64,000 bases of DNA from Pascua guehoae (taxonomy: Eukaryota > Basidiomycota > Tremellomycetes > Trichosporonales > Trichosporonaceae): NCBI GenBank assembly GCA_001600415.1, contig BCJX01000005.1, positions 2,022,524-2,086,523 of the forward strand. Reading direction: 5' to 3'. The notes below the pieces were generated by a model that worked only from the letters and a program-made list of their open reading frames with translations, had not been told where the DNA came from and did no database searches. Below are positions 1 to 10,217 of this stretch, piece by piece (position 1 is the first letter of the stretch; the number at the start of each line of letters is the position of its first letter). The position numbers and the translations under genes are program-made.

Positions 1-105
1 TCCCCCCTCTTCATCACTCCTAGTCCATCAGCGCCCAAGATGGTGGGTTGCCTGAGCCCATAAAACTTTCTGACCCACCAGGACACGCCCACGTCCCGTC
101 TCCTA

Positions 106-1467
106 ATGTGCCGACACATCATTGACAGCATCGCGGCGTATGCCACACGCTCCACCCAAGTCGTCCTCCTCCGCGTGAGCCGCCAGTTCTTCCTGGCCGC
201 CGGCAGGGCGCTGTACCGCTGCGTCAAGGTCGATGGTTGCAACATTCCGGGATTCTTCCTTGGCGTCTACCCGAATCTCGACCTGGTCTACAGCAAACCC
301 AAGAAAACCAAGTCGGCCAAGGCGACCAAGTTAACCAAGTTGCTCGGCCCTAACGTCGATCCTTTATCCCTGCTCAACCCCACAACGGACACGGCAAGCA
401 CTTCGACTGGAAGCAAGGCTAAGAAGAAGAAGGTGAAGCAGAAGAAGGGTAGCAAGAAAAATGCCCCTTCAGCCACGCCCACAGTTAGCACCGTGGCATC
501 CTCTGAGATCGTCGGTGCCGGTGCGGCAATCAAGGACCACACGAGCGAGTGTCCCAGTGATGCCGACACCAAGGTCACGCTTCCCCAATCGAACGAGGAG
601 CTCACCGCCGACACGTTCAAGAAGCACCTCCTCAAGTATGTTAAAGTATTTACCATTGGTTCGCACAAGGCCAAGCTTTGCCACCACTTCGGTAACGACG
701 TGGCCGCGATCCTACCCAACGTTCAAACACTCCGTGTCGCTCCCAGTATGCGGCTCGCTTGCAAACTGAACAAGCTGTGTGAAACCGATGGCGAACGTGG
801 CTGCCCCTTCCTCCACGTGCCCATGAGCAAGCTTGTTCTCCGCAACCTCGACGGGAACGGCCTCGGCAGCTGTTGCCCTATCTTCTGGGACCGGAAGGGA
901 CTGGAGAAAGTCGTTCTTTTCTTCCCGACGGATGGCCGTGCATACGACACCTATGGATTTAACGATCTCATCGATTTGGCCAAAAACTGGCACGGTGCAT
1001 CAAGTATCGTCATCGTGTTCTATCCACTCTGGGAGACCTGGGGCCCAAATCCGACCGGCTTGGAGTCAACGTGGCCCTGGCCCGAATACCGGACTCCCAT
1101 TGACCCACTGGATGTTATTAAACCTGTTCGGCACATTATGGGCCTGGTCACCAAAGGATACACCGTCTACGGCCTGGAGAGTCTTGTCTTTACGAGTGAG
1201 GACTTTACGGCTGAGGAAAACGACGATCTCGTCGATACCTTCAAGCATTTCTTCCCGAACATTTCCCTCACCAACGACCGTCTGATTCAGCTGGTCCGCG
1301 ATGAGATTCGCACAGGCTCTCTGGATCGAGCACTCCTGACAGGCCGTTACGAAGAAGGCGACTTTGAAGAAACCATCGACTACCGCACGCTCATCGAGTA
1401 TCTGGATAACTACAACTCGCGTCCGGCCGAGATTTCTGCTCACGACGCCGCCGACGACGACGATTAG
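106..1467 (+). CDS. F-box-like protein, lineage-expanded family
   Basis: A single 453-residue open frame. Residues 1-45 resemble a degenerate F-box helix bundle (MCRHIIDSIAAYA, then VVLLRVSRQFFLAAGRALYR), the segment that would dock on Skp1 in an SCF ubiquitin ligase. Two other genes in this window (8465 and 18239) have the same type of N-terminus. Residues 65-115 are strongly Lys-rich (KAKKKKVKQKKGSKKN), which could be a nuclear-localisation or nucleic-acid-contacting linker. The remainder is a globular region with no motif I recognise, and the C-terminus is acidic. The first ATG at 106 was used. The window begins just upstream, so an additional 5' exon cannot be excluded. Function as an SCF adaptor is inference from the N-terminus only. 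Confidence 0.7.
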   Translation: MCRHIIDSIAAYATRSTQVVLLRVSRQFFLAAGRALYRCVKVDGCNIPGFFLGVYPNLDLVYSKPKKTKSAKATKLTKLLGPNVDPLSLLNPTTDTASTSTGSKAKKKKVKQKKGSKKNAPSATPTVSTVASSEIVGAGAAIKDHTSECPSDADTKVTLPQSNEELTADTFKKHLLKYVKVFTIGSHKAKLCHHFGNDVAAILPNVQTLRVAPSMRLACKLNKLCETDGERGCPFLHVPMSKLVLRNLDGNGLGSCCPIFWDRKGLEKVVLFFPTDGRAYDTYGFNDLIDLAKNWHGASSIVIVFYPLWETWGPNPTGLESTWPWPEYRTPIDPLDVIKPVRHIMGLVTKGYTVYGLESLVFTSEDFTAEENDDLVDTFKHFFPNISLTNDRLIQLVRDEIRTGSLDRALLTGRYEEGDFEETIDYRTLIEYLDNYNSRPAEISAHDAADDDD

Positions 1468-2033
1468 CAAGTGTCCGCCATCGTTACCACAGCCTCGGAA
1501 ATTCGATTCAAGATCAAAGAGGGAGTGTGGCATTAGGGGCGGAGAGGACATGTGCTGTATATGGCATTGGGGTGGGACAGGACGACACCAGCGCTGGCAA
1601 GGGCTCCAGACATGGGTGTCAGTGGGCATGGGTTGGACAGGTTTCTGGGTGGCAAGGCTGCCGCCATTAGAGGACGTGGATTCCGTGTCTGATTCTGCTC
1701 TAGCACCGTGCAATTCTTTTGTTTTTTCTTGTTGTACAGTGAATACGGCGATAATATCATCTGACTCAGATTGGATTGTGTACGAGCGAAAGTTGGCCAC
1801 CAAGCGAGGTGCCGCAAACGACTCGTCATAGAGTTCAGACTAGCAACACCGACTTATGAGCCCCCTACGCGGATGCTTGCTCTTGGCAGCATGACTAAAC
1901 AGGATGGAGTTGCTGCTGGGGCTGCTGCGGCTGCCTACACGTTCAACAACACGATTCCATTCAGGAATAGCTACACTTTGGTTTACTGAGTTACTGGCTA
2001 CAGAGATACTTGCTTCAGATACACACCCCACCC
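1468..2033. other. Intergenic, between convergent genes
   Basis: 3' flanks of two convergent genes. No open frame with coding character and no RNA gene or repeat seen. Confidence 0.6.
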
Positions 2034-3446
2034 TCACTTTGCAGCGGCGGCCATCTGCCCCAGCTGGGCCTGGAAGAAGGGACACACGGCCGCGCGCTCC
2101 CTCATCTCCTCTGCGGCCTTGAGCGTCTTCTCAACGCCCTGGTTTGTGAGGCGCTCGGGTCCCAGCCGCTCGGTGCGGTACCCCTCATCATGCCACTGTT
2201 TCCCCGGTCGGTTGAACCCGAGGAGACCGCGAGCCGCCACATTGTCGCTGGCGACGTACCATGGCTCGAACACGAATGCCTTGCGCTGGAACCTGCTCCC
2301 CTGCTCGTCCTTTACCTCGTTGACGCCGATAATGTCGGGCATATTGTCGCGCGGGAACAGGAGCCACCCGCACACAAACCCCTTGGCGAGGAGCATCGTG
2401 TTCATGGCCCACACGACCGCGGCGGACGCGGCGGGGTACCCAAACGCCTCGCGCACGTCGGTGGGCAAAAACGCCAGCGCGGCCTGCTTGCCAAGCGGCC
2501 GCAGGAGCGACGGGCAGTGCTGCAATAGCACTTCGATGGTCGCGTCGCCCACCGTCTCGTTTTGCGGCGCGTACGCGTACGCCTTGCGCGTGTACTGCAC
2601 CTGCCATTGCCAGAGCTCGGCGCGCGTGGGCGGGATCTCGGCGATGCCCATGCGTGCCCCGACTTCACGCCAGTAGACGTACCTGTGTGTCAGGTGGTGC
2701 TGGTGCTTGTGCAAGTCTGGAAACAACAGGGACGGACCGCTGACAACATTCCACCCCCTGCAGGGACCCAAAACCATACCCCTACCCAAAAACCCAAACT
2801 CACCGTGCCTCCTGCTCGAGTTCCGACAGCTGGCGCCACTCCCACCGCCGGATAAACTCGATGGGCTGGAAGATGAACGTCGAGAGCGTGTAGAGCATGT
2901 CGTCGCGCGTAATCAGGCTGCCGTACCGCGAATGCAGCCAGTTGATGCGCGCAATGGCCGTCGTCCCGCGCTTTGTATCCAGGCCGCCGAGCGCGAGTTC
3001 GCCCAGAAACACGGCCGTGTCCTCTGCACGCCGCGCCGCGCGGCCCGGGGTGGCGAGCTCGCGCGTCTTGCACAGCACCGCGCTGATGCTGGGGATGGCG
3101 TAGGTTTTGAACAGGGCAAAGCTGAGGCTGAGCGCGATGATCCACGGCATTTCCTGGCTGTCAGTGGGGTAATGTGGGGCCAGGGGAAGCGGTGCGGGGT
3201 GTAAATGGTCTGATCAACCAAAGGTACATAAACAAACAGGCACAGCAACGGACAACTCACAAAGAACTGGGACACCTTGAGAATCTCCTCGGCCTCGTGG
3301 TACGTCATCTTGGACAGGTCGTCTTGGAGGTACGCAAAGCGCTTCTCGACATCCTGCGAGCGCTTAAACTTGACTGCGCGAACCCGCCGCACGCGGTCGA
3401 CGAGGTAGGCGAGCGCGAGGGCCAGAGCCCAGAATTCGAGTCTCAT
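2034..3446 (-). CDS. ER-bound oxygenase MpaB/rubber oxygenase-like (DUF2236) protein
   Basis: Three exons were assembled: 3446-3261, 3153-2804 and 2682-2034. Their phases fit and give 394 residues. The N-terminus (WALALALAYLVDR) is a hydrophobic anchor followed by basic residues, as expected for an ER-membrane protein. The middle exon carries the family signature: RINWLHSRYG, an Asp-rich DDMLYTLSTFIF, then QPIEFIRRWEWR and ELEQEA. The third exon continues with YVYWREVGARMGIAEIPPT. These match the DUF2236 family, which includes MpaB of mycophenolic acid biosynthesis and bacterial latex-clearing proteins, haem-dependent oxygenases that cleave C=C bonds. The His in the WLHSRYG motif is the natural haem-ligand candidate. 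Substrate is unknown and no biosynthetic cluster surrounds the gene. The acceptor at 2682/2683 was chosen because it restores the YVYW family motif in frame. Confidence 0.83.
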
Positions 3447-4402
3447 GGTGTGGGTGGGAATGCGTTGAGAATATCCTTGTGCGGGGCGGGTGAGTATACT
3501 TATCCGCAGAAAGCAGGACACTGTACTTTTTTCTTATAACTGGTACTCCTCTTTATACAGTGCAGCATCCAGCTGTCAAAATATCAGGTTGGGAGCATGA
3601 GAGGTAGGGAGCATGAGCTGGAATATGGCTCATAGTTTATGTGGCCGTCGGGCACGCATTCATGTGATCTGCTAGTCTGCCGCGTTAGTCGCCCCCCGGG
3701 CGCCGAAAATCCTCGCCATGCTCAAAGTGATCATCGACGTCGTAGTGTCGCAGCAACGTGCAACGTGGCGAGACCTGTGAGTTGCTACCAGTGGTGAGTC
3801 GCCACCGGCCTTGGCACTAGTCGCGGTCCGAGTCACATGGACGCCAGGTTGCGGGGTTGCGGGGTTCGGAGTTTGTGATGGCACAGAGGGCGTAAGCACT
3901 GCCACTACTGGGGTGGTGGAATGAGACACCTTCCGGGGCGACGAGACACATTTCACTTTCCGGCCGTGCCAGTGATAACCGGGATATCAACTAGCGATGG
4001 TAGCGGATAGTTTTGCCACTGCAGTCTATCAAGCGCATGCAGGTGTATACCCCAGTCGGGGCCCACGCGGGGCGCCGTGGGAAGAAATGACGCTATCGCT
4101 AGCCTAGAACAGTTGCGGGTGACACGGCACACAGCCAAATGACACAATCACGACCATTCACCCGACTAGGAGTTTGAGTCCGACATTGTTCAGCGGATTC
4201 TGTTCTGAAATTGTCTCATCCCCAAGTTGATAATTCCTTCCAAGCACCGCCTGCGAGCATCACAACTTGAATCTCCAACGACTTGAATCTTGCTACCCAC
4301 CCCCAGTGGGGAAACCCTTAGAGGGCGGCTTCTCGACGACGACTTGGGCTCTTATTTGACCGCAGGCATATCATTACATCAACAGTGTATCGAATCAACG
4401 AA
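3447..4402. other. Intergenic, no gene seen
   Basis: Short Thr/Pro-rich frames on the minus strand (3672-3956, 3953-4147) have no start context, splice partners or family features. I see nothing supportable here. Confidence 0.5.
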
Positions 4403-5494
4403 TCACCCTACAATCGACTTGTAGACCGTGGTCGAGTAGTCCGTAAAAGTCTCGAACGGGGTACAATCATTGGGTGCGGGGGCGTCAACTATATTCCCAG
4501 GACGAATGTCTGCGTTCCAGCAGAAATTCTGTTTCGTCCTGGTGGCGACGGGCACCACTTGGGTAACGGTTGTAAACTGGGCAGTGAGGGTGGTGATCGG
4601 TTTCCAAATGATGGGTCCAATCGGTGGAAGTCTTGATGTCGCAGTGTTGGTAGGCCAAGTAATTGAGGTCAAAGTCGTAAGAGTAGGGCGGGAAATTACG
4701 CTGGCGGGCATTTCGCTGCGTGTTGAGCCAGAGTCAGAGGCCGACGCGGACGCGGATGTGCTCCATTCTTCGATCGCCGAGGCAGAGGCGGAAACAGATG
4801 CGGATGGGTTCCAGTCTTCACTCGCGGAAGCAGAAGCCGATGCAAAGGCAGAAACAGAGGCTGATGGGTTCCAGTCTTCACTCGCAGACGCAGACGCAGA
4901 TGCAGAGGCCGAGAGGGACGGGCTCCAGACGTCGCTCGCTGAGGCAGAGGCAGAAGCAGAGGCAGAAGTGCTCCAGCCCTCACTGGTCGAGGCAGAAGCT
5001 GAAGCCGAAGCAGATGCTGAAGCAGATGCCGACCCGACCCAGTCCTCCTCCGCTGACGCCGACGCCGAAGCAGAAGCAGAGGCCGAGGCCGAGGCCGATG
5101 CAGATGGACTCCAATCCTCGCTGGCCGAAGCAGAGGCCGAAGCAGAGGCCGAAGTTGAGGCCCAAACACTGCCCTCCTCACTGGCCGAAGCCGAGGGGGA
5201 GGCAGACGCCGAGGCCGAGTCCGAGGAAGAAGCGTCCGATCCTTCGCTCGCTGGCGCGGAGGCCGGGTCCGAGGCAGAAGCGTCCGATCCTTCGCTCGCT
5301 GACGCGGAAGCTGAGGCAGTGGCCGAGAAGCCACCATCGTCACTGGCCGACGCTGAGGCGGACGGGTTGGAAGATGCGCTGGCATCAGGTGACGACGATG
5401 CGGAAGGGCTCGAGTCGGCCGATGGGGCTTGCGAGCTGCCTGAGTTTGTTTCGGCTCCGTTTGTGGCGGACGGCCCTGGTGAGGCGGTATTGTA

Positions 5495-5530
<36 letters not shown>

Positions 5531-6802
5531 ATTATTGTTATCGCTATTGTCGTCGTTGTCATTATTGTTATTGCTGCTGTCGTCCCCGTCATCGGCGTCG
5601 GGCACGGGGAGGTCGGGATCTACATCTGGACAGGTTGGGCCAACACAAATCGGCAGAGGGAGGACGTCGGGCGCGGGAGGGTATAGGGGTACGGGACCAG
5701 TTACACCTGGAGGGAGCTCGCCAGGCTTGAGCATGACGCAAGCTGGTGCCTGCCGTGGCCAGTTCGGTGGTTTGAACGGCTGCTCGTCGGGAATGTTTAA
5801 TGGGAGGAGGCCCTTCTTTTGAGCGACGCCTCGAACTCTGTTCGCCATGGTGCCAATTGGGACCTGAAGGATATATGTATTGTCTGTCCATAAGGAGGAC
5901 TGTCTCATGGTCACGGTATCCTAGGACAGCATAGGCGTGTTTCGGACGCAAATTCATACCAGGCAACCGGACCCAGTCATTCCTTGTGGAGAGGACTGTC
6001 GGAAGGAATTCGGCGTTGTCGATAACCTGGCGCAACGTGTTCTCTGGGACGGCGTTGTCGCGCCAGCCACTACCTCTGTAAATTTTGTTGACTTGCTGTC
6101 CGTAGAACATTTCCATCGCCTGCGGGGTTAAGCCAACTTCTTAACGCAATTGACTTACCCGGTATGCGCTCCCCCCCACGAAGCAATTACACCAGGGTAT
6201 GCCATCGACAACACTTTTAAAACGGCTGCCGGCCACCTATGGCGTCAGTCTGGCGACTGTGGACCATACGAATGCTGCGGCTGAAGTGACTCACCAAGGC
6301 CAATCATCCTGTGCTGGTAAGGGCCAATTATTTGTACCATCAGACAACTCCTTCTTGAGATCATCGTATTTAACAATTGCAGTCACACAGCTCGTTGGAC
6401 CGTGGTTCTCTCCGGGGTTCCAATCCTCAGGACAATCCTCAGGAATTGTAACACGAGCGTTCCCGTTTCCATCATCTTGGATGATTTTCGCGATCCCCTC
6501 CGGGTCTGCACTGTAATATCCCGCAAGGCGGCCATTATCCAACAGTTCTTGTTGTTTAACTGCCGGACGTCCTTAGCTACGGGTTTGCCCCTGGGCCCAA
6601 AGAGTTTTGGGCCAGTCGACCCCTGTCGAGGGAGAACATTGACTACAAGGTTCCGGTGAACCAAAGACACGTCGTGGTGACTGGTTGGTACAGGTCGGGA
6701 AGTGGCGGGTCCGAACTCAAGTTGTTAGTTAGGAAGCACAAGAAGGCGCGACTTACTCAACGTCGCCAGGAGGGCAAGGAACCAGAAAATGAACACCCTC
6801 AT
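4403..6802 (-). CDS. Secreted calpain-like (C2) cysteine peptidase with Ser/Ala-Trp tail, probably frameshifted
   Basis: Exon 1 (6802-6757) encodes a signal peptide, [15 protein letters not shown]. Exon 2 (6642-6295) carries the nucleophile region [14 protein letters not shown], exon 3 is 6225-6159, and exon 4 starts at 6119 with [10 protein letters not shown] and the histidine region [15 protein letters not shown]. The Cys and His motifs and their order are those of the papain-fold C2 peptidases. The usual Asn-Pro-Trp-Gly motif is not evident. The tail runs through a Pro-rich stretch and an Asp/Asn tract into several hundred residues of SASASA broken by Trp motifs ([24 protein letters not shown]), ending with a Cys-containing segment. 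Two frame changes are not explained by good introns: one at 6511-6520 just after the Cys motif, and one at 5880-5915. The second could be a 37-bp intron with a poor donor. Either the gene is decaying or the assembly has indels. Secreted calpains are unusual, since the family is normally cytosolic. Confidence 0.62.
4745..5400 (-). repeat. Ser/Ala coding repeat with periodic Trp
   Basis: In-frame repeat inside the calpain-like gene. Units of roughly 16-24 residues consist of alternating Ser-Ala ending in an acidic-Trp motif (for example [12 protein letters not shown]). At the DNA level it is GAGGCAGAGGC-type purine-rich on the plus strand, so all three plus frames are also open and yield Glu/Ala-rich shadows. 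Confidence 0.85.
5493..5580 (-). repeat. Asp/Asn coding microsatellite
   Basis: A run of GTCGTT hexamers on the plus strand encodes alternating Asp-Asn on the minus strand, joining the catalytic part of the calpain-like protein to its Ser/Ala tail. Confidence 0.85.
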
Positions 6803-6867
6803 GTTGAAGCGCGGGGAGAGATGTGGAAAGTTGAGTGAGGATCAAGTGGCATTCAAAAACGGGTCCC

Positions 6868-6874
6868 ATATATA
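6868..6874 (-). promoter_or_regulatory. TATA-like box
   Basis: An AT-only heptamer about 65 bp upstream of the calpain-like start codon at 6802, on the matching strand. Recognised by sequence and position only. Confidence 0.45.
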
Positions 6875-8464
6875 CGTTTTTTGGTACACAGAATCAGACG
6901 CAAGGAGCCGACCAAGTTACCATGGCTGGATCGTCACTCCTGAGTTTGCAAATGTGGTCAACGTGACAACCACCCTCTCCTCGTCAGTTCGATTCAATAA
7001 CGTCCGGCAATTGTCCAGAGTTACAGAGGTATGCGACGCCAGAAGACATGTGCACACGATATACAGCGCCAGTTCCGCACGGGACACCACACAGTCGGCA
7101 CTATGTGCCGGAACAGGGTCACCTGAATCGTTTGCTTAGAGACGAGTGACAGGGGTAAGGTGGGTTAAGTTGAAGTGACATACGCCGCCAGTACTCAGTG
7201 ACACAAGTCCCTTGGTTGATAGGAGGCGGTCGCAAGGAGACATAATGGGATTATAACAGCACAGGTACCGGTTGCTGCCTCGCAAGTGAGGTGACTGCCA
7301 AGTGAGGTGACGGCCCGTTTATGATTGCTCAACTCTCGTCCCCTCTACGCTAACGCTTGGCCCGCACGCAGACAACTGACTCAGTAGCACAGAAACCTGG
7401 AACGTCCGGTTAAATGGTCTGGCCTAGCCATGTAGAGGTAAGACATCGTGGCACTCCCGTTATTGTGTGTTGTGTGCGGCAAAACACAGAAACGACGCGT
7501 CAACTGTCACGTCGCGTCAAGTCAGTGCTATGTTGGTGTTGACTATCTTAGGCGACTCGTTCCAATGTGAAGGTACAAGGGAGTTGAAGTGCGGAGTAGG
7601 ATCCAAGGGGTATTACAACATATATGCATACATGTGCCCCATTACGGTAACCATGCTGTGACGACTACTTGCCTGAGGGTCAGTGCAGTGTCACTCATTC
7701 CATGGTGGAGCACTCCAACTCACGCGTACTGTTGACTCTGCTCTGTGCCTGCAGTAATATCACACCCGCAACCGTGGCGCTAGATCAGGCAGACCTGCCA
7801 GCGTCCACACGGCAATAGTATGTGTAAACCGCTGGACGAAATTTACGTCTGTTCTGGCCCTCAAAGGTACCCCACGTCACGATTCTCCTTGTGTGTCATG
7901 CACGATCAATGCCTCAACGTTCCGTCATCTGACGCGTCATATGACATCGGCAGTGCATGCTTTGACTGACGGGTTTGTTTTCGGGTTGCCGTTTTCCCAG
8001 GGAACCCGCTGTATGTACTGCATGTACCCATACTGTATCGTATCGCACTGTACATGTTGGGGATACAGTATACTTAGGGACAGAGGATAAAGGAAACATA
8101 TGTGGGATACACAGGTCGACGCATCTTGCGACGACAGGAACCAAACAACTTACTGTAGCCACCTTGACAAGTCACACATGACGTCATGTCACTCACTCGT
8201 TTGGGGTCGCGTCCACCGGCCGAGCACTGCCGCGGTTCAAACGTTGCGCGCGTCCTTGGCCTCGGTTTACTTTCTCAACTGCTTCACCTCTCTCTCTCTC
8301 CCCCTCTAACTGTGTGGGTGTGTATTCAAGCGCACCCCCAGCGCAGCACCCACCACTACCGGGTCTCCCACCCTCTCCCACCTCTAGTATCATTCTTCAT
8401 TCCCTCCACGACCTTTCCTCGACGTCGTGTACTCTCGAAGCCACTCAGCGCAAGACCACCTCCA
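6875..8464. other. Intergenic, no gene seen
   Basis: 1.6 kb between divergently oriented genes. Only short frames occur, none with family features. The last 200 bases before 8465 are CT-rich, like other 5' leaders in this window. Confidence 0.5.
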
Positions 8465-9361
8465 ATGTGCTCCACATCCACCTCGAAAGCGACCAAGCAG
8501 GACTCAGTTATTCCCCCTGAGCTTGTGCTCAACATTGTCGCTTTCCTCGACCCCATTACCGACAAAGAGACATTGGTCTCGCTTCTACGCGTCTCGAGCG
8601 TCTGCTGGAATGCTGCAGCGCCCCTCCTATATCGTTACCTGGCCCTCGACTCTGCACGACTCGACAAGCTCCTATCCCACAGCCTCGACCACAACGACTT
8701 CAGCACTCGGACGAGACGTGCCCTCGGTTTTGTTCGACGCCTCGACTTGCTCGCCCCATTAGCCTACTCGGTCATCTACAAGCTCTGGGAGGCAGCAGGT
8801 GCACTTCCGAATGTGCCGCTTTTCCCAAACGTGGACAGTCTGACTATCCGCGACCCGCCAGGCTTCCCCTACCAGTGGCGACTCAAGGGACCTGGGGGGG
8901 AATTCCTGAGCCCCATCCCAGACGAGCTTCCGGGAGCAGGCGTCGTGCTCTTTGATCATGTCAATGTCTGTTCGAAGGGCGAGTATGGCTGCTTTCAACT
9001 ATTCCGGCTCCCTGCCAACAAGATGACGAGCTTGTCTGTTCACGAGGAGAACGCCGACAGCCCGATAGTAGGTCGATGCCTCCGATACGGCTTTCCAAGC
9101 GAGTGGGAGACTTTCCGAATTTTCGATCCTGCGGGCGCTTGGCTTGACCATGTGGCCTGGAAAGTTCCCAGCTGGGAGTCGCGCTTGAATGACAAGTATC
9201 CGCACTGTTCACCCATCCAAGTCTGCGTGTGGGATGTCGATGGTACTTTCGACAGAGACACTCGAAACTGGGATCCCAGCCCAGCTCCTAAGATTGACCT
9301 AAGGGTCTATGATAACCCAGACGACTGCCCACCGTGTGCGGCATGTGGTAAGCTAGCATGA
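8465..9361 (+). CDS. F-box protein
   Basis: A 298-residue frame started at the ATG at 8465. The in-frame ATG at 8186 would add a Ser/Pro-rich stretch read from the CT-rich leader. Residues 15-60 form a convincing F-box: IPPELVLNIVAFLDPITDKE, LVSLLRVSSVCWNAAAPLLY, with the usual Leu/Pro start and the later hydrophobic-Trp. The rest is a globular region of unknown fold. The C-terminus has a small Cys cluster (CPPCAACGKLA) that resembles an isolated metal-binding knuckle but is too short to call a domain. Probable role: substrate receptor of an SCF ubiquitin ligase (family knowledge); target unknown. Confidence 0.75.
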   Translation: MCSTSTSKATKQDSVIPPELVLNIVAFLDPITDKETLVSLLRVSSVCWNAAAPLLYRYLALDSARLDKLLSHSLDHNDFSTRTRRALGFVRRLDLLAPLAYSVIYKLWEAAGALPNVPLFPNVDSLTIRDPPGFPYQWRLKGPGGEFLSPIPDELPGAGVVLFDHVNVCSKGEYGCFQLFRLPANKMTSLSVHEENADSPIVGRCLRYGFPSEWETFRIFDPAGAWLDHVAWKVPSWESRLNDKYPHCSPIQVCVWDVDGTFDRDTRNWDPSPAPKIDLRVYDNPDDCPPCAACGKLA

Positions 9362-10217
9362 CCGTTCTCGATGCTCATACATTCAGGGAAGAATGATATT
9401 GGACCACGCCCAAGGGGCCCATCGGAGGTGTGGAGATGAGGTTGGTTTTGTTTAGTAATTCAGCGTCGTACGATCACTTGGTGAGCCCTTCCTCTTCATT
9501 ATGTACTGTAGATTGCGGCTGACCCCTCAGTGGCCGGCGAGATCGACACAAATAGCCATTCTCTCCTCGAAGGCATCCTGCTCACGAAGACGTCGCTGGA
9601 ACGCCGAAAGGACGTCGGTGGCAGTCGCACATCACAATGGGACGTAGTCTAGAAACTGAACGTACGTCAAAAGCGACAGTGGCTTCTGACAACAGGTTGC
9701 AGCATTATCGCTAACAGAAACTGCGTTCAAGTCACATGGAGCTGAGTACTGAATGCATCAGTCGCTTTCAAGCCATAAACCATCGTCAGCCATAGTGCAT
9801 ATCGTAGTAGCGTGGTTTCGAAGGCCCGGTCGTACGCCCCCGCCGCATCCTTTTCCGCGCCAGATGCGGGCCTTGCCCGGGTTTGTCGGGTATTTTCTCC
9901 GCTATGTATCAGTTGACAGTGGCGGATTGAGGAGTGGTGGTGGGGTGCCCACTGGCCCGCACTTGCAGTCGTTCTGTACAAGACATGCCATGTAGCATAT
10001 TGTGGCAGCATGGTTGCCTTCGGGCTATGTTATCAGCAGAATGCACCAGGCAGGTTCCTTGCGTGTGCAGTGAGGCAGTGTGCAGTGAGGCAGTGTGCAT
10101 GGTGGCCATTGGAGCCTGCGGCGCGTACAGTCCTGCATGAACAACTTTTGCCCAGAGGCAACACGTTCCTCTTGTACCAGCTGCGTCAAAAATCATACAA
10201 GACCGACACAGCCTGCA
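9362..10217. other. Intergenic, no gene seen
   Basis: No supportable gene. Contains the short tandem repeat at 10064-10093. Confidence 0.5.
10064..10099. repeat. 15-bp tandem duplication
   Basis: Two perfect copies of tgtgcagtgaggcag plus a partial third. Confidence 0.9.

Noticed and set aside
4470..5495. 341-residue Glu/Ala-rich plus-strand frame
   Set aside because: Antisense of the Ser/Ala repeat in the calpain-like gene. No start context, and the minus frame has signal peptide and catalytic motifs upstream.
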